Positions 39,514 through 49,438 of a stretch of DNA of 64,000 nucleotides are shown in pieces (position 1 is the first letter of the stretch; every line of letters begins with the position of its first letter). The notes under the pieces were generated by a model, which saw only the letters and a list, made by a program, of their open reading frames with translations, did no database searches and was not told the origin of the DNA. The translations under genes and the position numbers were made by a program. The DNA is from Methylomarinovum tepidoasis (GTDB lineage Bacteria > Pseudomonadota > Gammaproteobacteria > Methylococcales > Methylothermaceae), in NCBI RefSeq assembly GCF_030294985.1, contig NZ_AP024718.1, positions 1,627,001-1,691,000 of the forward strand, in the 5' to 3' direction.

Positions 39514-41703
39514 ATGGACATTACGCAGAATCATCTGCCACGTTTGGGGGAATTGACCGCGCAACTAGGGAACGACAGCCTTTCCAAGGTTCTGCACAGC
39601 GTTCTGGAAACCATTCTCCGGTTGCCGTGGCTGGAGATGAATGCAGGTGGCATTTTCCTGAATCACCCTGAAAAAGGGTATTTGGAGTTGCTGACGCACA
39701 TCAATTTCACCCCTTACATCGCCGGTACCTGCAGCCGGGTGCGACATGGACACTGCCTTTGCGGTCGGGTCGCCCAGAGTAGTGAACTACTGCACGTGGA
39801 TTGTGTGGACGAGCGTCATGAAACCCGCTATGAAGGCATGTCGGAGCATGGGCACTACGTGGTGCCAATCCGCTGGGGTGACGACGTGCTTGGCGTCATG
39901 GTGCTTTATGTGGCACATCATCATGCCTTCGACGCCGACGAGGCCAAGGTGCTGGGAGATTTCGCCGGGCTGATCGGATTGCTGATCCACACCTGGCGGG
40001 TCCGGCAGGACATGGCGTTGGCGGACCGGATTCTGATACACAGCACCCATGGTATTCTCGTGACCGATGCGGAACTGAAAATCCAATGGGTCAATCAGGC
40101 TTTCGAACGGATGTCCGGCTATCGATTCAGCGAAGTTCTGGGCAAGACGCCGGGCGTGCTCTCATCGGGGAGGCACAGTGCCGGCTTTTACGACGCCATG
40201 TGGAAAACGATCGAAACCGAGGGTCACTGGGAAGGGGAGATCTGGAATCGCGACAAGTCGGGGGCGGTACGCCCGCAGTGGCTGAGCATCATCTCCCTCA
40301 AGGACAAGAGTGGCAGGGTGTTACGGTATGCCGGACTCTATGTGGATCTGTCGGAGATCCGGGCGGCCGAAGAGAAGATCCGCCGTCTGGCGTATCACGA
40401 CGAGGTGACGGGTCTCGTCAATCTCAATTGGTTGCGGGACCAATTGCCGGATCGGCTGGCTTCTTCAAGCTGTGGGCGGTATCTCGTGGTGCTGCGGTTG
40501 AGGATGAAATATTTTCAGGAGATTAACGCGGCCTTGGGACACGGTGCAGGGAACGTCATGCTGCGGGAGATGGCGTGCAGGCTCCGTGAGACTGTGGAAG
40601 CAGACGCTGTGGCCAGAATCGGCACCGATGAGTTCGCTGTCGTTTGGCATTGCGAAGACGATCCGGATTTGCAGATTCTGCAAACCGTGCGGAGGCTCGA
40701 AAAACGTTTGGCGTCGCCGCTGCATCACGATTATCAGGTCCTGGATCTCGGTTGTGTCATGGGGGCGAGCTGGGGAGACGGCGAGGCGGCGCAGGTCGAT
40801 ACACTGCTCAAGCAGGCCTCCATGGCATTGGCCGCATGTGGACGGCAGCAAGATCGCTCGACGAGCTGCCTGATTTATGACGAGGAATTAGGTGAGAAGG
40901 TGTTGCAACGTCAGCGTTTGTCTGGATTGCTGACTCACGCCATCGGAAAAAAAGAGCTTTCTCTCCGCTATCAGCCCCAGGTGGATGCTCAGGGACGGTT
41001 GGTTGGGGCCGAAGTGCTGCTGCGCTGGGACAATGCCGTGTATGGTTCCATTCCGCCGGATTTCTTCATCCCCCTGGCTGAAGAGAGCGGTAAGATCGTC
41101 GAGATAGGCACCTGGGTCTTCGAGGAGGTCCTGTGCCAGATCGGCCGTTGGCGCGGCAGTCGGGTTTTTGGCGATCGGCTACCGCGTCTGGCGGTCAATC
41201 TGTCTCCCCTGCAGTTGACCTCGCCACACGTGGTCAATCATTTCATCGAAACTTGTCGGACCGCTGGGGAGCAGCCAGGCATGATCGAGCTGGAAGTGAC
41301 CGAATCCAGCATGGAACGTCATCTTCATGTCATTTCCAATCATATCCGTCATTTGGCGGATTACGGTTTCAGGATCGCCATCGACGATTTCGGTACGGGG
41401 CATTCTTCCCTGGCTCGGTTGCATCAGTTCCCACTCCGGGTGCTCAAGATCGACCGCAGTTTTGTGACCCACATGGCTCTGGGAAATTCTCACCTCACCC
41501 TGCTGAAGTCGATCGTCGATATGGCCCACGGTTTGGGACTCGAGGTAGTGGTGGAAGGGGTCGAGACTGCTGAACAGTACAGGACTCTGGTGGAAATGGG
41601 CTGTGACGTTTTCCAGGGCTACTTTTTCAGCCGTCCATTGGAGCCGACGGCTTTCGTCATGTGGGCCCGGGAGAGGTGGGTGACGGCAGGTGAACCGTGC
41701 TGA
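39514..41703 (+). CDS. GAF-PAS-GGDEF-EAL cyclic-di-GMP protein
   Basis: This 729-aa cytoplasmic protein has an N-terminal GAF domain (about 5-165), a PAS domain (about 180-290), GGDEF (about 300-455) and EAL (about 470-720). The cyclase active site reads GTDEF rather than GGDEF. The EAL signature is AEVLLRW, but downstream catalytic blocks (IDDFGTGHSSL, VVEGVET) are intact, so phosphodiesterase activity is plausible. The ATG at 39514 (MDITQNHLPRLGE) begins where coding composition starts; an upstream ATG at 39457 is possible but that stretch is AT-rich and atypical. It is divergent from the suf operon. Confidence 0.85.
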   Translation: MDITQNHLPRLGELTAQLGNDSLSKVLHSVLETILRLPWLEMNAGGIFLNHPEKGYLELLTHINFTPYIAGTCSRVRHGHCLCGRVAQSSELLHVDCVDERHETRYEGMSEHGHYVVPIRWGDDVLGVMVLYVAHHHAFDADEAKVLGDFAGLIGLLIHTWRVRQDMALADRILIHSTHGILVTDAELKIQWVNQAFERMSGYRFSEVLGKTPGVLSSGRHSAGFYDAMWKTIETEGHWEGEIWNRDKSGAVRPQWLSIISLKDKSGRVLRYAGLYVDLSEIRAAEEKIRRLAYHDEVTGLVNLNWLRDQLPDRLASSSCGRYLVVLRLRMKYFQEINAALGHGAGNVMLREMACRLRETVEADAVARIGTDEFAVVWHCEDDPDLQILQTVRRLEKRLASPLHHDYQVLDLGCVMGASWGDGEAAQVDTLLKQASMALAACGRQQDRSTSCLIYDEELGEKVLQRQRLSGLLTHAIGKKELSLRYQPQVDAQGRLVGAEVLLRWDNAVYGSIPPDFFIPLAEESGKIVEIGTWVFEEVLCQIGRWRGSRVFGDRLPRLAVNLSPLQLTSPHVVNHFIETCRTAGEQPGMIELEVTESSMERHLHVISNHIRHLADYGFRIAIDDFGTGHSSLARLHQFPLRVLKIDRSFVTHMALGNSHLTLLKSIVDMAHGLGLEVVVEGVETAEQYRTLVEMGCDVFQGYFFSRPLEPTAFVMWARERWVTAGEPC

Positions 41704-41743
41704 AATCCTTACAAGTTCTTTCTGATCGGCTGAGAGGATATCG

Positions 41744-42226
41744 ATGGAAACCCTGGAACTGGAGCGTCTGTTCACAACTTATGGTTTGCAGGACAGCGAT
41801 CTGTACTTTCTTGATCTGATTCCACTGGTGGAAATGATCTGGGCCGACGGCTGCAACCAGGAGGGGGAATTGCAGATTTTGGAGGATTTCGCCCGGCGCC
41901 ACATGACCGAACTCAACCGGATTTTAGGATACCCGATGGTCACGGAGCGTCATCTGAACCGCTTTCTCGACCGTTTTGCCCGGCGGCGGCCGTCGCCACG
42001 GTTACTGGCGGCACTACGCGACATTGCCTGCGAGCGTCTGCGGCAGCGTTCCGCTCCGGCGGACGAAGAGCGGATCGAGGCGATCCTTGAATGTTGTCTG
42101 GACATCGCCGCCGCCTGCGTGACTCGCTATCCTTACGGTTTGCAGGAACGCATCATGGAGGGAGAGCGCCGTTTGCTGATGCAGCTGTTCGATCGCCTCC
42201 GGGGCCGGGAGGCCTCTCCAAAGTGA
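41744..42226 (+). CDS. Conserved helical protein, TerB-like
   Basis: This 160-aa helical protein has an acidic central motif (LIPLVEMIWADGCNQEGELQILEDFARRH) reminiscent of TerB-like metal-binding helical bundles. It starts 40 nt after the GGDEF-EAL gene with GAGAGGAT before the ATG. I do not recognise a specific function. Confidence 0.65.
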   Translation: METLELERLFTTYGLQDSDLYFLDLIPLVEMIWADGCNQEGELQILEDFARRHMTELNRILGYPMVTERHLNRFLDRFARRRPSPRLLAALRDIACERLRQRSAPADEERIEAILECCLDIAAACVTRYPYGLQERIMEGERRLLMQLFDRLRGREASPK

Positions 42227-42285
42227 TGAACCGCCCCCGGGCAAGGGAAGTCTTATGGGCAGGTTGACTGGCAGAGGGGAATACG

Positions 42286-42474
42286 ATGCTGGGGCGGGTA
42301 TTGACCTCGATCCTGCTGCTGGTGGCCGCCTGGGTCCTCATCGTCCTCACCGATGACACGCCGGGTTGGGTGGGCTGGCAGGAGGCGCTCATCACACCGG
42401 TGGTGATCTTCGCCGGCTGGCGGGCGATGAAGGATCTGTTGGAATGGTGCCGGCAGATGACCGGAGAGGAATGA
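42286..42474 (+). CDS. Small membrane protein
   Basis: This 62-aa protein has two hydrophobic segments (about 5-22 and 32-47) and a charged tail. AGAGGGG precedes the ATG. It is followed 2 nt later by a hairpin. No family is recognised. Confidence 0.6.
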   Translation: MLGRVLTSILLLVAAWVLIVLTDDTPGWVGWQEALITPVVIFAGWRAMKDLLEWCRQMTGEE

Positions 42475-42476
42475 GG

Positions 42477-42509
42477 GGCGCAGGGCGGTTGTGTGAGCCG
42501 CCCTGCGCC
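42477..42509. terminator. Hairpin between convergent genes before metE
   Basis: A perfect 12-bp stem (GGCGCAGGGCGG 42477-42488 with 42498-42509) and 9-nt loop separate the small membrane gene from the convergent metE stop. No T-run follows on either side, so it may act as a weak or Rho-assisted two-way terminator. Confidence 0.6.
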
Positions 42510-42523
42510 TCCGCGCGCTGGGA

Positions 42524-44806
42524 TCAGTTCCCGTAGCGCTCGCGCAGCAGTCCGGCCGCCGCCACCATCCGGGTCAGGGCTTCATCCACCTCGGGCCACT
42601 GTCGGGTCTTGAGACCGCAGTCGGGGTTGACCCACAGGCGCTCGACCGGGATCTTCTCCGCCGCCTTCTCCAGCAGCGCGACCATCTCCTCGACCGTCGG
42701 GATGTTGGGGGAGTGGATGTCGTAGACGCCCGGGCCGATCTCGTTGGGATATTCGAAGTCGGCGAAGGCGTCGAGCAGCTCCATCTTCGAGCGCGAGGTT
42801 TCGATGGTGATGACGTCGGCATCCAGAGCGGCGATGTGCTCGATGATGTCGTTGAACTCGGCGTAGCACATGTGGGTGTGGATCTGGGTTTCGTCGCGGA
42901 CGCCGGCGGCGGCGATGCGGAAGCTGCGGACCGCCCAGCTCAGATAGTCGTCCCAGTCCCCCCGGCGCAGGGGCAGTCCCTCGCGCAGGGCCGGCTCGTC
43001 GATCTGGATCACGCCGATGCCCGCCCGTTCCAGATCCAGCACCTCGTCGCGAAGGCTCAAGGCGATCTGCAGGCAGGTGTCGCGGCGCGGCTGGTCGTCG
43101 CGCACGAAGGACCATTGCAGCATGGTGACAGGACCGGTGAGCATGCCTTTCATGGGTTTGGCGGTGAGCGACTGGGCATAACGGATCCAGTCCACCGTCA
43201 TCGCCTTGGGACGGGCGACGTCGCCGTAGATGATCGGCGGCTTGACGCAGCGCGAGCCGTAGGACTGGACCCAGCCGCCTTCGGTGAAGGCGAAGCCGTC
43301 GAGTTGTTCGCCGAAGTATTCCACCATGTCGTTGCGCTCCGGTTCGCCGTGGACCAGCACGTCCAGGCCGTAGCCTTCCTGTTTCTCCACCACGAAGGCG
43401 ATCTGGCGGCGCATGAAAGCGACGTATTCGGCCTCCCCGATGTCACCGTTTTTGAAGGCGCGGCGGGTGCGGCGGATTTCCGCCGTCTGGGGGAAGGAGC
43501 CGATGGTGGTGGTGGGCAAAAGCGGCAGTTTCAACCGGGCGTGCTGGGCCTGGCGGCGCACGGGATAGGGATGGGCGCGCCGGTCGGCGGGCAGGTTCTG
43601 CAGCCGCTCGCGCACCGCCGGCCGCGTCACGCGGGCGGATTTCCGGCGCGAGGCCAGCGCCCGGCGGCTGACTTCCAGGACCTCGGCGACGCTATCGCAG
43701 CCTTCGGTCAGGGCGCGTTTGAGGGCGACGGTTTCGTCGATCTTCTGCACCGCAAAAGCGAGCCAGCTTTTCAGTTCCTCGTCCAGCTTGGCTTCCGCCG
43801 CCAGATCCACCGGTACGTGGAGCAGGGAACAGGACGGGGCGATCCACAGCGAATCGCCACGGCGCTGCCGCAGCGGCTCTAGGATTTCCAACGCCTGGTC
43901 CAGATCGGTGCGCCAGACGTTGCGGCCGTCGATGATTCCCACCGACAGCACTTTGTGCGCCGGCAGCCAGTCGGCCACCTGGGCCAGTTCCCCGGAGCCC
44001 CGCACCGCATCCACGTGGAGGCCGGCCACCGGCAGGTCGCAGGCGGTTCTGAGATTGTCCGCCAGAGGGCCGAAGTAAGTCGCCAGCAGCAGCATCAGCC
44101 CCGGCGCCTGCAGGCTGTGGTAGGCGCGGGAGAAGGCGGCGCGCCAGGCCGGGGGCAGGTCCAGGGCGAGGATCGGCTCGTCGATCTGCACCCAGGCGGC
44201 GCCCTGGCTCTGAAGGCGCTGGAGAATCTCGCCGTAGGCCGGCAGCAGCCGTTCGAGGAGGGTCAGCTTGTCGAACGCTTCCCCCTGGCATTTTCCCAGC
44301 CACAGCCACGACAGCGGCCCGAGCAGCACCGGCCGGGCCTTGCCGCCGACGATTGCGCGGGCTTCTGCCAGTTCGTCGAACAGTTTGGCCGAGGAGACGG
44401 CGAAAGCCATGTCCGGGTGCAGTTCCGGGACGAGGTAGTGGTAGTTGGTGTCGAACCACTTGGTCATCTCACAGGCCGGCTGCGGTCGGCCGGTGGGCGC
44501 GCGGCCGCGGGCCATGCGGAAGTAGGTGTCCAGGTCCACCTCGCCGCCGGGATGTTCGAAGCGGGGCGGCACCGCCCCCAGCAGGGCGGTGGTGTCGAGG
44601 ACGTGGTCGTACCAGCTGAAGTCGCCGACGGGAATGAAATCGAGGCCGGCGGCCTGCTGCAGCCGCCAGTGGCGGCGGCGCAGCTCGGCGCCGCGTTGCT
44701 GCAGTTCGGCGCGGTCGATGTCGCCGTTCCAATAGGCTTCGACCGCCTGTTTCATCTCCCGCCGCAGGCCGATGCGGGGAAAGCCGAGAATGTGAGCGCA
44801 GGTCAT
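42524..44806 (-). CDS. metE: Cobalamin-independent methionine synthase
   Basis: It transfers the methyl group of 5-methyltetrahydropteroyl-triglutamate to homocysteine. The 760-aa protein has both barrels: an N-terminal [22 protein letters not shown] and a C-terminal catalytic half with [12 protein letters not shown], the metal-binding [12 protein letters not shown] (His-x-Cys), and the last zinc cysteine in NPDCGLKTR. It is divergent from metR, its usual regulator. Confidence 0.96.
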   Translation of the reverse strand: MTCAHILGFPRIGLRREMKQAVEAYWNGDIDRAELQQRGAELRRRHWRLQQAAGLDFIPVGDFSWYDHVLDTTALLGAVPPRFEHPGGEVDLDTYFRMARGRAPTGRPQPACEMTKWFDTNYHYLVPELHPDMAFAVSSAKLFDELAEARAIVGGKARPVLLGPLSWLWLGKCQGEAFDKLTLLERLLPAYGEILQRLQSQGAAWVQIDEPILALDLPPAWRAAFSRAYHSLQAPGLMLLLATYFGPLADNLRTACDLPVAGLHVDAVRGSGELAQVADWLPAHKVLSVGIIDGRNVWRTDLDQALEILEPLRQRRGDSLWIAPSCSLLHVPVDLAAEAKLDEELKSWLAFAVQKIDETVALKRALTEGCDSVAEVLEVSRRALASRRKSARVTRPAVRERLQNLPADRRAHPYPVRRQAQHARLKLPLLPTTTIGSFPQTAEIRRTRRAFKNGDIGEAEYVAFMRRQIAFVVEKQEGYGLDVLVHGEPERNDMVEYFGEQLDGFAFTEGGWVQSYGSRCVKPPIIYGDVARPKAMTVDWIRYAQSLTAKPMKGMLTGPVTMLQWSFVRDDQPRRDTCLQIALSLRDEVLDLERAGIGVIQIDEPALREGLPLRRGDWDDYLSWAVRSFRIAAAGVRDETQIHTHMCYAEFNDIIEHIAALDADVITIETSRSKMELLDAFADFEYPNEIGPGVYDIHSPNIPTVEEMVALLEKAAEKIPVERLWVNPDCGLKTRQWPEVDEALTRMVAAAGLLRERYGN

Positions 44807-44869
44807 GGGCGTATCCTTGTCGTGTTGAAACCGGCCAACAGTATCGTCCGTCCGGTTTATGAGTACAAT

Positions 44870-44882
44870 TGATAATTTCTCA
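44870..44882. promoter_or_regulatory. Candidate MetR site in the metE-metR gap
   Basis: TGATAATTTCTCA fits the MetR consensus TGAANNTNNTTCA with two mismatches and is AT-rich inside the 96-nt divergent gap. Position and motif support MetR control, but this is unproven. Confidence 0.45.
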
Positions 44883-44902
44883 GATTAAGATGAGACAGAT
44901 TC

Positions 44903-45829
44903 ATGTATCTGGAGCTCAAGCACCTGCGCACCCTCAAGACCCTGCAGCAGACCGGTAGCCTGGTGGCCGCCGCCCAGTGCCTGCATTTGACCCAGTCGGC
45001 CCTGTCCCATCAGCTCCGGACGCTGGAGGCGCGTTTCGGCCTGCCGCTGGTGATCCGCAAGAGCCGGCCCGTGACCTTCACCCCGGCCGGCCGGCGGCTG
45101 CTGGATCTGGCCGCCCAGGTGTTGCCCCAGGTCGAGGCGGCCGAGCGCGATCTGGCGCGCCTGGGCGGTGGACAGGCGGGACGGCTGTTCATCGTCATCG
45201 AGTGTCACAGCTGTTTCGAATGGCTGCTGCCCACCATGGATGCCTACCGGGCCGAGTGGCCGGAGGTGGAGATGGATCTGACCTTAGGCTTCAGCTTCGA
45301 GCCGTTGCCGGCCTTGCTGCGCGGCGACGTGGACTGGGTGGTGACCTCCGACCCGCAGCCCCTGTCCGGCATCGCCTACGAGCCGTTGTTCGCCTTCCAG
45401 GTGATGCTGGCGGTGGCCAAAGACCATCCTTTGGCCCACAAAGAATGGATCGTGCCCGAGGACCTGGCCGACCAGACGCTCATCACCTATCCGGTGGAAC
45501 GCCAGCGCCTCGACGTGTTCCGCAATTTCCTCGACCCGGCCGGAGTGCAGCCGGCGGCCCAGCGCACCTGCGAGCTGACGGCGATGATGCTGCAACTGGT
45601 GGCCAGCCGCCGCGGGGTCTGCGTGCTGCCCAACTGGGCCCTGGCGGAATACCTGGCGCGCGACTACGTCGCCGCCCGGCCCCTGGGACCGCAGCCGCTG
45701 TGGGGAACGCTGTACGCGGCGGTGCGCGAAAGCGAACGGGAACTGGCCTACGTGAAGGGGTTCCTGGAGACGGCCAGGCGAGTGTCGTTCGAGACCCTGC
45801 GGGGGATTCGGATGGTTGGGGATCAGTAA
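44903..45829 (+). CDS. metR: LysR-family regulator MetR
   Basis: This 308-aa LysR protein has an N-terminal winged helix (LKTLQQTGSLVAAAQCLHLTQSALSHQLRTLE) and the MetR-type effector domain (IVIECHSCFEWLLPTMDAYR) that senses homocysteine. Divergent orientation with metE is the classic arrangement. Its stop lies within a few bases of a truncated DUF433 gene on the other strand. Confidence 0.94.
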   Translation: MYLELKHLRTLKTLQQTGSLVAAAQCLHLTQSALSHQLRTLEARFGLPLVIRKSRPVTFTPAGRRLLDLAAQVLPQVEAAERDLARLGGGQAGRLFIVIECHSCFEWLLPTMDAYRAEWPEVEMDLTLGFSFEPLPALLRGDVDWVVTSDPQPLSGIAYEPLFAFQVMLAVAKDHPLAHKEWIVPEDLADQTLITYPVERQRLDVFRNFLDPAGVQPAAQRTCELTAMMLQLVASRRGVCVLPNWALAEYLARDYVAARPLGPQPLWGTLYAAVRESERELAYVKGFLETARRVSFETLRGIRMVGDQ

Positions 45830-45963
45830 ACTTCGATGCAGGCGCCATTGCCACTTGCCAACCATTCCAGGACGTCATAAACCGTGATGCGCAAGCCACG
45901 AGTGCAGGGTTTACCGCCCCGTTTGCCGGGTTCCAGGGTGATGCGCTGTTTGTAGCCGTTCAT
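45823..45963 (-). pseudogene. DUF433 protein fragment
   Basis: The first about 40 residues (MNGYKQRITLEPGKRGGKPC, TRGLRITVYDVLEWLASG) match DUF433 proteins, which often pair with PIN-like toxins, but the frame then leaves the family and stops after 46 codons inside the end of metR. The C-terminal part and any partner gene are missing, so this is a truncation scar. Confidence 0.75.
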
Positions 45964-46028
45964 TGCGCCAGGCCAAGCCTGGAGAAGGAGGAAGTCATGT
46001 AGAAGGAAAGACATTGCTGAAACCTTCA

Positions 46029-46722
46029 GAGCGACCTGACAGGTGCAAGTCCTGTCCGGCCAAGGCTGGCCACCAGCCGGAACCGAGTGTTGCGTGGTCG
46101 AGGAGTGATCCTGGCTGCGAAGCGTACACAGGGAGCCTGTAGGCTGCGTGATGGAGCCTCGAAAGTACGGAATGCGGAGCCGACGTTGTTGAACGGACGG
46201 AAGGCAACAGGGGTGGTGCTGTACAGGCCTGGCATCATTCCTCCGCCGGGGTCGAAGAGCGGGGCATGCAGGCAAGGGTCGCCCGGGAACCTGGGAGGGC
46301 TCGATCACTCCCTGCGAGGAAGAGCGGTGCGGGCGCCGTGTGAGAAAAGGCCCAGGTCCATCAGATTGGTGTCCGGCTGATGGAAGCGAACAGGACACAA
46401 CTCAGGGTACCGGCGCGCGAAGGCAACCGAGCGCGCTGGGAAGGTGATCGAGCAATCGGAGCCTGCTGATAGTACCTGGGAAGTCGGGGAACCTGCCCCA
46501 AGGGACCCGACGGAGGGAAGCGGCAGGTCGGACGATGGGGCTTTCGGAGGGACAGATGGCCGGGACATCGAGCCAGGAGAACATCTCAACACGACAACGG
46601 AAGCTAGCGGAACTGGCCCGGATCGAACCGAAGCTGGTGTTGACCACGGTTGCCCACTGCCCAAGCCGGACCCGCCCGATCGGCATCCCCACCTTGCCAC
46701 CTTGGAAGACAAGGTACTGCTG
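46029..46722 (+). mobile_element. Group II intron, 5' fragment
   Basis: Starting near GAGCGACCTGACAGGTGCAA the sequence is typical group II intron domain I (the CAAGTCCTGTCCGGC stem, the GAAGCGTACACAGGGAGCC region, GCCGTGTGAGAAAAG) and runs about 500 nt into the start of its maturase gene. The 5' end reads GAGCG where GUGYG is usual. The rest of the maturase and domains V-VI are gone; an IS256 element begins at about 46723. This explains the otherwise gene-free stretch 45964-46555. Confidence 0.82.
46556..46722 (+). pseudogene. Group II intron maturase/reverse transcriptase remnant
   Basis: ATG 46556 with GGAGGGA upstream opens MAGTSSQENISTRQRKLAEL, the LtrA-type N-terminus. After VLTTVAHC about 70 residues are missing; the sequence resumes at PKPD and RPIGIPTL (reverse transcriptase domain 2) with two small frame changes before EDKVL, then meets the IS end. 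It is non-functional. Confidence 0.78.
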
Positions 46723-48034
46723 GAGCTAAATCTGGTGTACGCCATGATCAGGCGGCGCTTCTGCTGTCGTCGGTTCCGCTGTTCACTTCGACTTTCACTC
46801 CGTCCCTGAACTTTACTCCCTCAACGACCTTGGCCAGGTAATTGAATCCACGGATCCGGCGCCAGCGCTTCTCGGCACTCATCCCCAGCTTGTACAACAT
46901 CGCCAGCATGGTGTTCCGGCTCACACATCCCTTGGCCTGATTGCTCCGGTGCCGAATCGTGGCAAAGGTCGACTCGATCGGATTCGTCGTCCGGATGTGC
47001 ACCCAGTGCTCGGCCGGAAAGTCATAGAAGGCCAGCAGGGCCTCCCGGTCCTTCTCCAGACAAGCCACCGCCTTCGGGTACTTGGCCTGGTACGTCTCTA
47101 CGAAATGGTCAAAGGCCTTGTGGGCCGAGGCCCGGTCCTCGGCCATCCAGATCTCCTGCAGGGCCTTCTTCGCCTTGGGCTGAACGGCCTTGGGCAGGTA
47201 GTTCAGCACGTTCGCAGTCTTGTGCACCCAGCAGCGCTGATGACGGGTCTCGGGATACACTTCATCCAGCGCCGCCCGGAAGCCCAGAGCGCCGTCGCCC
47301 ACCGCCAGCTTCGGCGGCACTTCGAGGCCACGCTTCTTCAGGTCCAGCAGCACCTCCCGCCAGCTCTGGGTCGATTCCCGCATGCCATCCTCGATGGCCA
47401 GAAAATGCTTCTCGCCCCGCTCATTGACACCAGGGCGCACAGCCTCTGGCGCTCGGCCCGCAGGCCGCTGCAGATACCGTCCACCCACCAATAGACCCAC
47501 CGGTCCCGGCTCATGTCCCGGTGGCGCCATTCGGCATATTCCGCCTCCCATTGCCGCTTCAAGCGGCCAATCACCGAGGCCGACAACCCTTTCGCCTCGG
47601 GACCGATCAGCACTTCCAAAGCTTCCTGCATCCGGCCGCTCGAGATACCCTTCAGGTACAGCCACGGCAGGGCCGCCTCCACCCGACGGGCCTTCCTCAC
47701 GTAGGGCGGTACCAGCGAGGACCGGAATACCACCGGCTCGCCCGTCCGGCTGCGCACCTTCGGCACCTTCACCGGCACCGGTCCCACGCCGGTCAGAATC
47801 TCCCGCTCCGGCAGGTAGCCGTTGCGGACCACCGCCCGCCGGCCCTGATCGTCGACCTCCCCTTCATACCGCGCCAGCAGCTCGGCCAGCTCCGCCTCGA
47901 TCGCCTGTTGAATCAACTGCCGTGCACCGCGCCTCAGCAGCTCCGTCAGAGGGTCCTCAACTCCCTCTGGCGAGGGTAAGGCAACTACGTTATCTTTGCT
48001 CACCGTTAGGTTGGCGGGAGTAGTTCATTATCTC
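46723..48034 (-). mobile_element. IS256-family insertion sequence, decayed
   Basis: About 1.31 kb, the normal IS256 size. Imperfect terminal inverted repeats lie at 46723-46743 and 48013-48034 (both begin GAG, share TAA and T-rich positions, and end CGCC). Flanks differ (no 8-9 bp target duplication), and they belong to unrelated broken genes: the intron maturase on one side and alkA on the other. The element therefore marks a rearrangement or deletion junction. Confidence 0.8.
46748..48003 (-). pseudogene. IS256-family transposase, frameshifted
   Basis: GTG at 48003 opens the N-terminal half (DPLTELLRRGARQLIQQAIEAEL to WWVDGICSGLRAERQRL, with the first catalytic Asp); near 47425 the frame shifts and the C-terminal half continues from NERGEKHFLAIEDG with VGDGALGF and the DDE-type glutamate in NPIESTFATIRHR. 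Joined length is about 418 aa, the family norm. No slippery heptamer is visible, so I read this as decay rather than programmed shifting. Confidence 0.85.
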
Positions 48035-48340
48035 GAGTGCGGCATCCGCGATACCCACTGGCAGGGACGATCCCTGGCCGACATCCGCCGGGAACTGCTG
48101 CAGCTCACCGGCATCGGCCCCTGGACCCTGGAGATGTTCGCCATCTTCCACCTCCACGAGCCGGACGTCTTCTCCCCCGGCGACATCGGCCTGCAGAAAG
48201 CGGTCGGACAGCTCTATTTCGAGCGCCCCGTACTGCCGCGCCCGGAGCTGGAGGACTTCGCCCGCCGCTGGGCGCCCTTCCGCACCGTCGCCGCCTGGTA
48301 TCTGTGGCGCCATCTGGACCCGGAACCGGTGATCTACTGA
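48035..48340 (+). pseudogene. alkA: DNA-3-methyladenine glycosylase, 3' fragment
   Basis: The frame from the IS edge encodes about 101 C-terminal residues of an AlkA-type base-excision glycosylase: LTGIGPWTLEMFAIFHLHEP (helix-hairpin-helix), DVFSPGDIGLQKAVGQLYF with the catalytic Asp region, and a typical WYLWRHLDPEPVIY end. The N-terminal half is absent, cut at the IS terminal repeat. The DNA-repair domain fragment cannot be functional alone. Confidence 0.82.
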
Positions 48341-48373
48341 AATGGCGGTTGCGCTTGCTTTGAGGAATATCCA

Positions 48374-49438
48374 ATGAAACGCTGGTCGCTGATGTGGCTG
48401 GTTTTACTGGCCGACTGCGGGGAGCAGAAACCGGCGGAATCACTGCCGGAAACCGCCATCGCCGTGACCGTGACGCCTGCCGCCCAAGCCGACCTGGAAA
48501 TCTGGGAGGAAAGCGTCGGCGGCCTGGAGGCCGTCAATGCCCCGCGGCTGGCCGCCGAGGTGGCCGGGCGCATCGTCGCTACCCGCGCCGAGATGGGGGA
48601 CCGGGTGACGCCGGGGCAGACGCTGGCCCGCATCGATTCCGGGGACTACCGCCTTGCCCGGGATCTGGCCCGTGCCGAGATCGCCCGCCTTCAGGCTTTG
48701 CTCAAAGAAGCCCGTCTCAAAGTGCAGCGCCTGCGCCACCTGGTTGGCGCGCAAATCCGCCAACCAGGCGGCCCTGGACGAGGCCGAGGCCCGCTTGGGA
48801 TCGCTGCTGGGGCAGCTGCAGGCGGCCCGGGTGCGCCTGCAGCAGGCCGAGCGCGATCTGGGCAAGACCGTGATTGTCAGCCCGGTAGGTGGCCGGGTCG
48901 ATGCTCGCCACGTCTCGGTGGGCGACTACGTAAAACTGGGTTCACCTCTGTTCGACCTCACCGACCTGACCCGGCTGCGCGCCCGGCTGCCCTATCCTGA
49001 ATCCCTGGCGGGTCGGTTGCGCCCCGGCCTGCCGGTGCGCCTTTCCACCCCCGCCGCGCCGGGGCAGACCGTGGCGGCGGTGGTGACCGATTTGCGCCCC
49101 CGCATCGATCCCGGCAGCCGCGCCGTCGAAATCCGCGTCGATTTCGCCAATTCCGGCGACTGGTGTCCCGGGGCGAGCGTCACCGGAATGTTGCAGGTGG
49201 CGCGCCACGAAAACGCCGTGACGGTGCCGGAGGCGGCGGTGGTGGCCCGTCCCGCCGGCAAGGTGGTGTATGTGATCGAGGACGGCAGGACGGCCGGGCC
49301 AGGCAGCGGGTGGTGCGCACCGGGCTGGTGCGGGGAGGCCGGGTGGAGATCCTCGACGGCCTTGCCGCCGGGGAGCCGGTGGTGGTGGACGGCGCCGGCT
49401 TCCTCACCGACGGGGCGGCGGTGGAGGTGGCCCGGTGA
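48374..49438 (+). pseudogene. RND efflux periplasmic adaptor, two frameshifts
   Basis: Joined across frames it is a membrane-fusion protein of about 355 aa: lipoprotein-like leader (WLVLLADCGEQK), barrel-sandwich part (GRIVATRAEMGDRVTPGQTLARID), a coiled-coil hairpin, VIVSPVGGRVDARHVSVGDYV, and a C-terminal GLVRGGRVEILDGLAAGEPV. One extra base near 48744 and a second indel near 49300 break the frame, and the second restores the original phase. It is coupled to the permease gene. Sequencing error cannot be excluded, but the neighbourhood is full of broken genes. Confidence 0.82.

Noticed and set aside
47400-47450. Programmed frameshifting in the IS256 transposase
   Set aside because: IS256 members normally have a single frame and no slippery run or stimulatory hairpin is evident.
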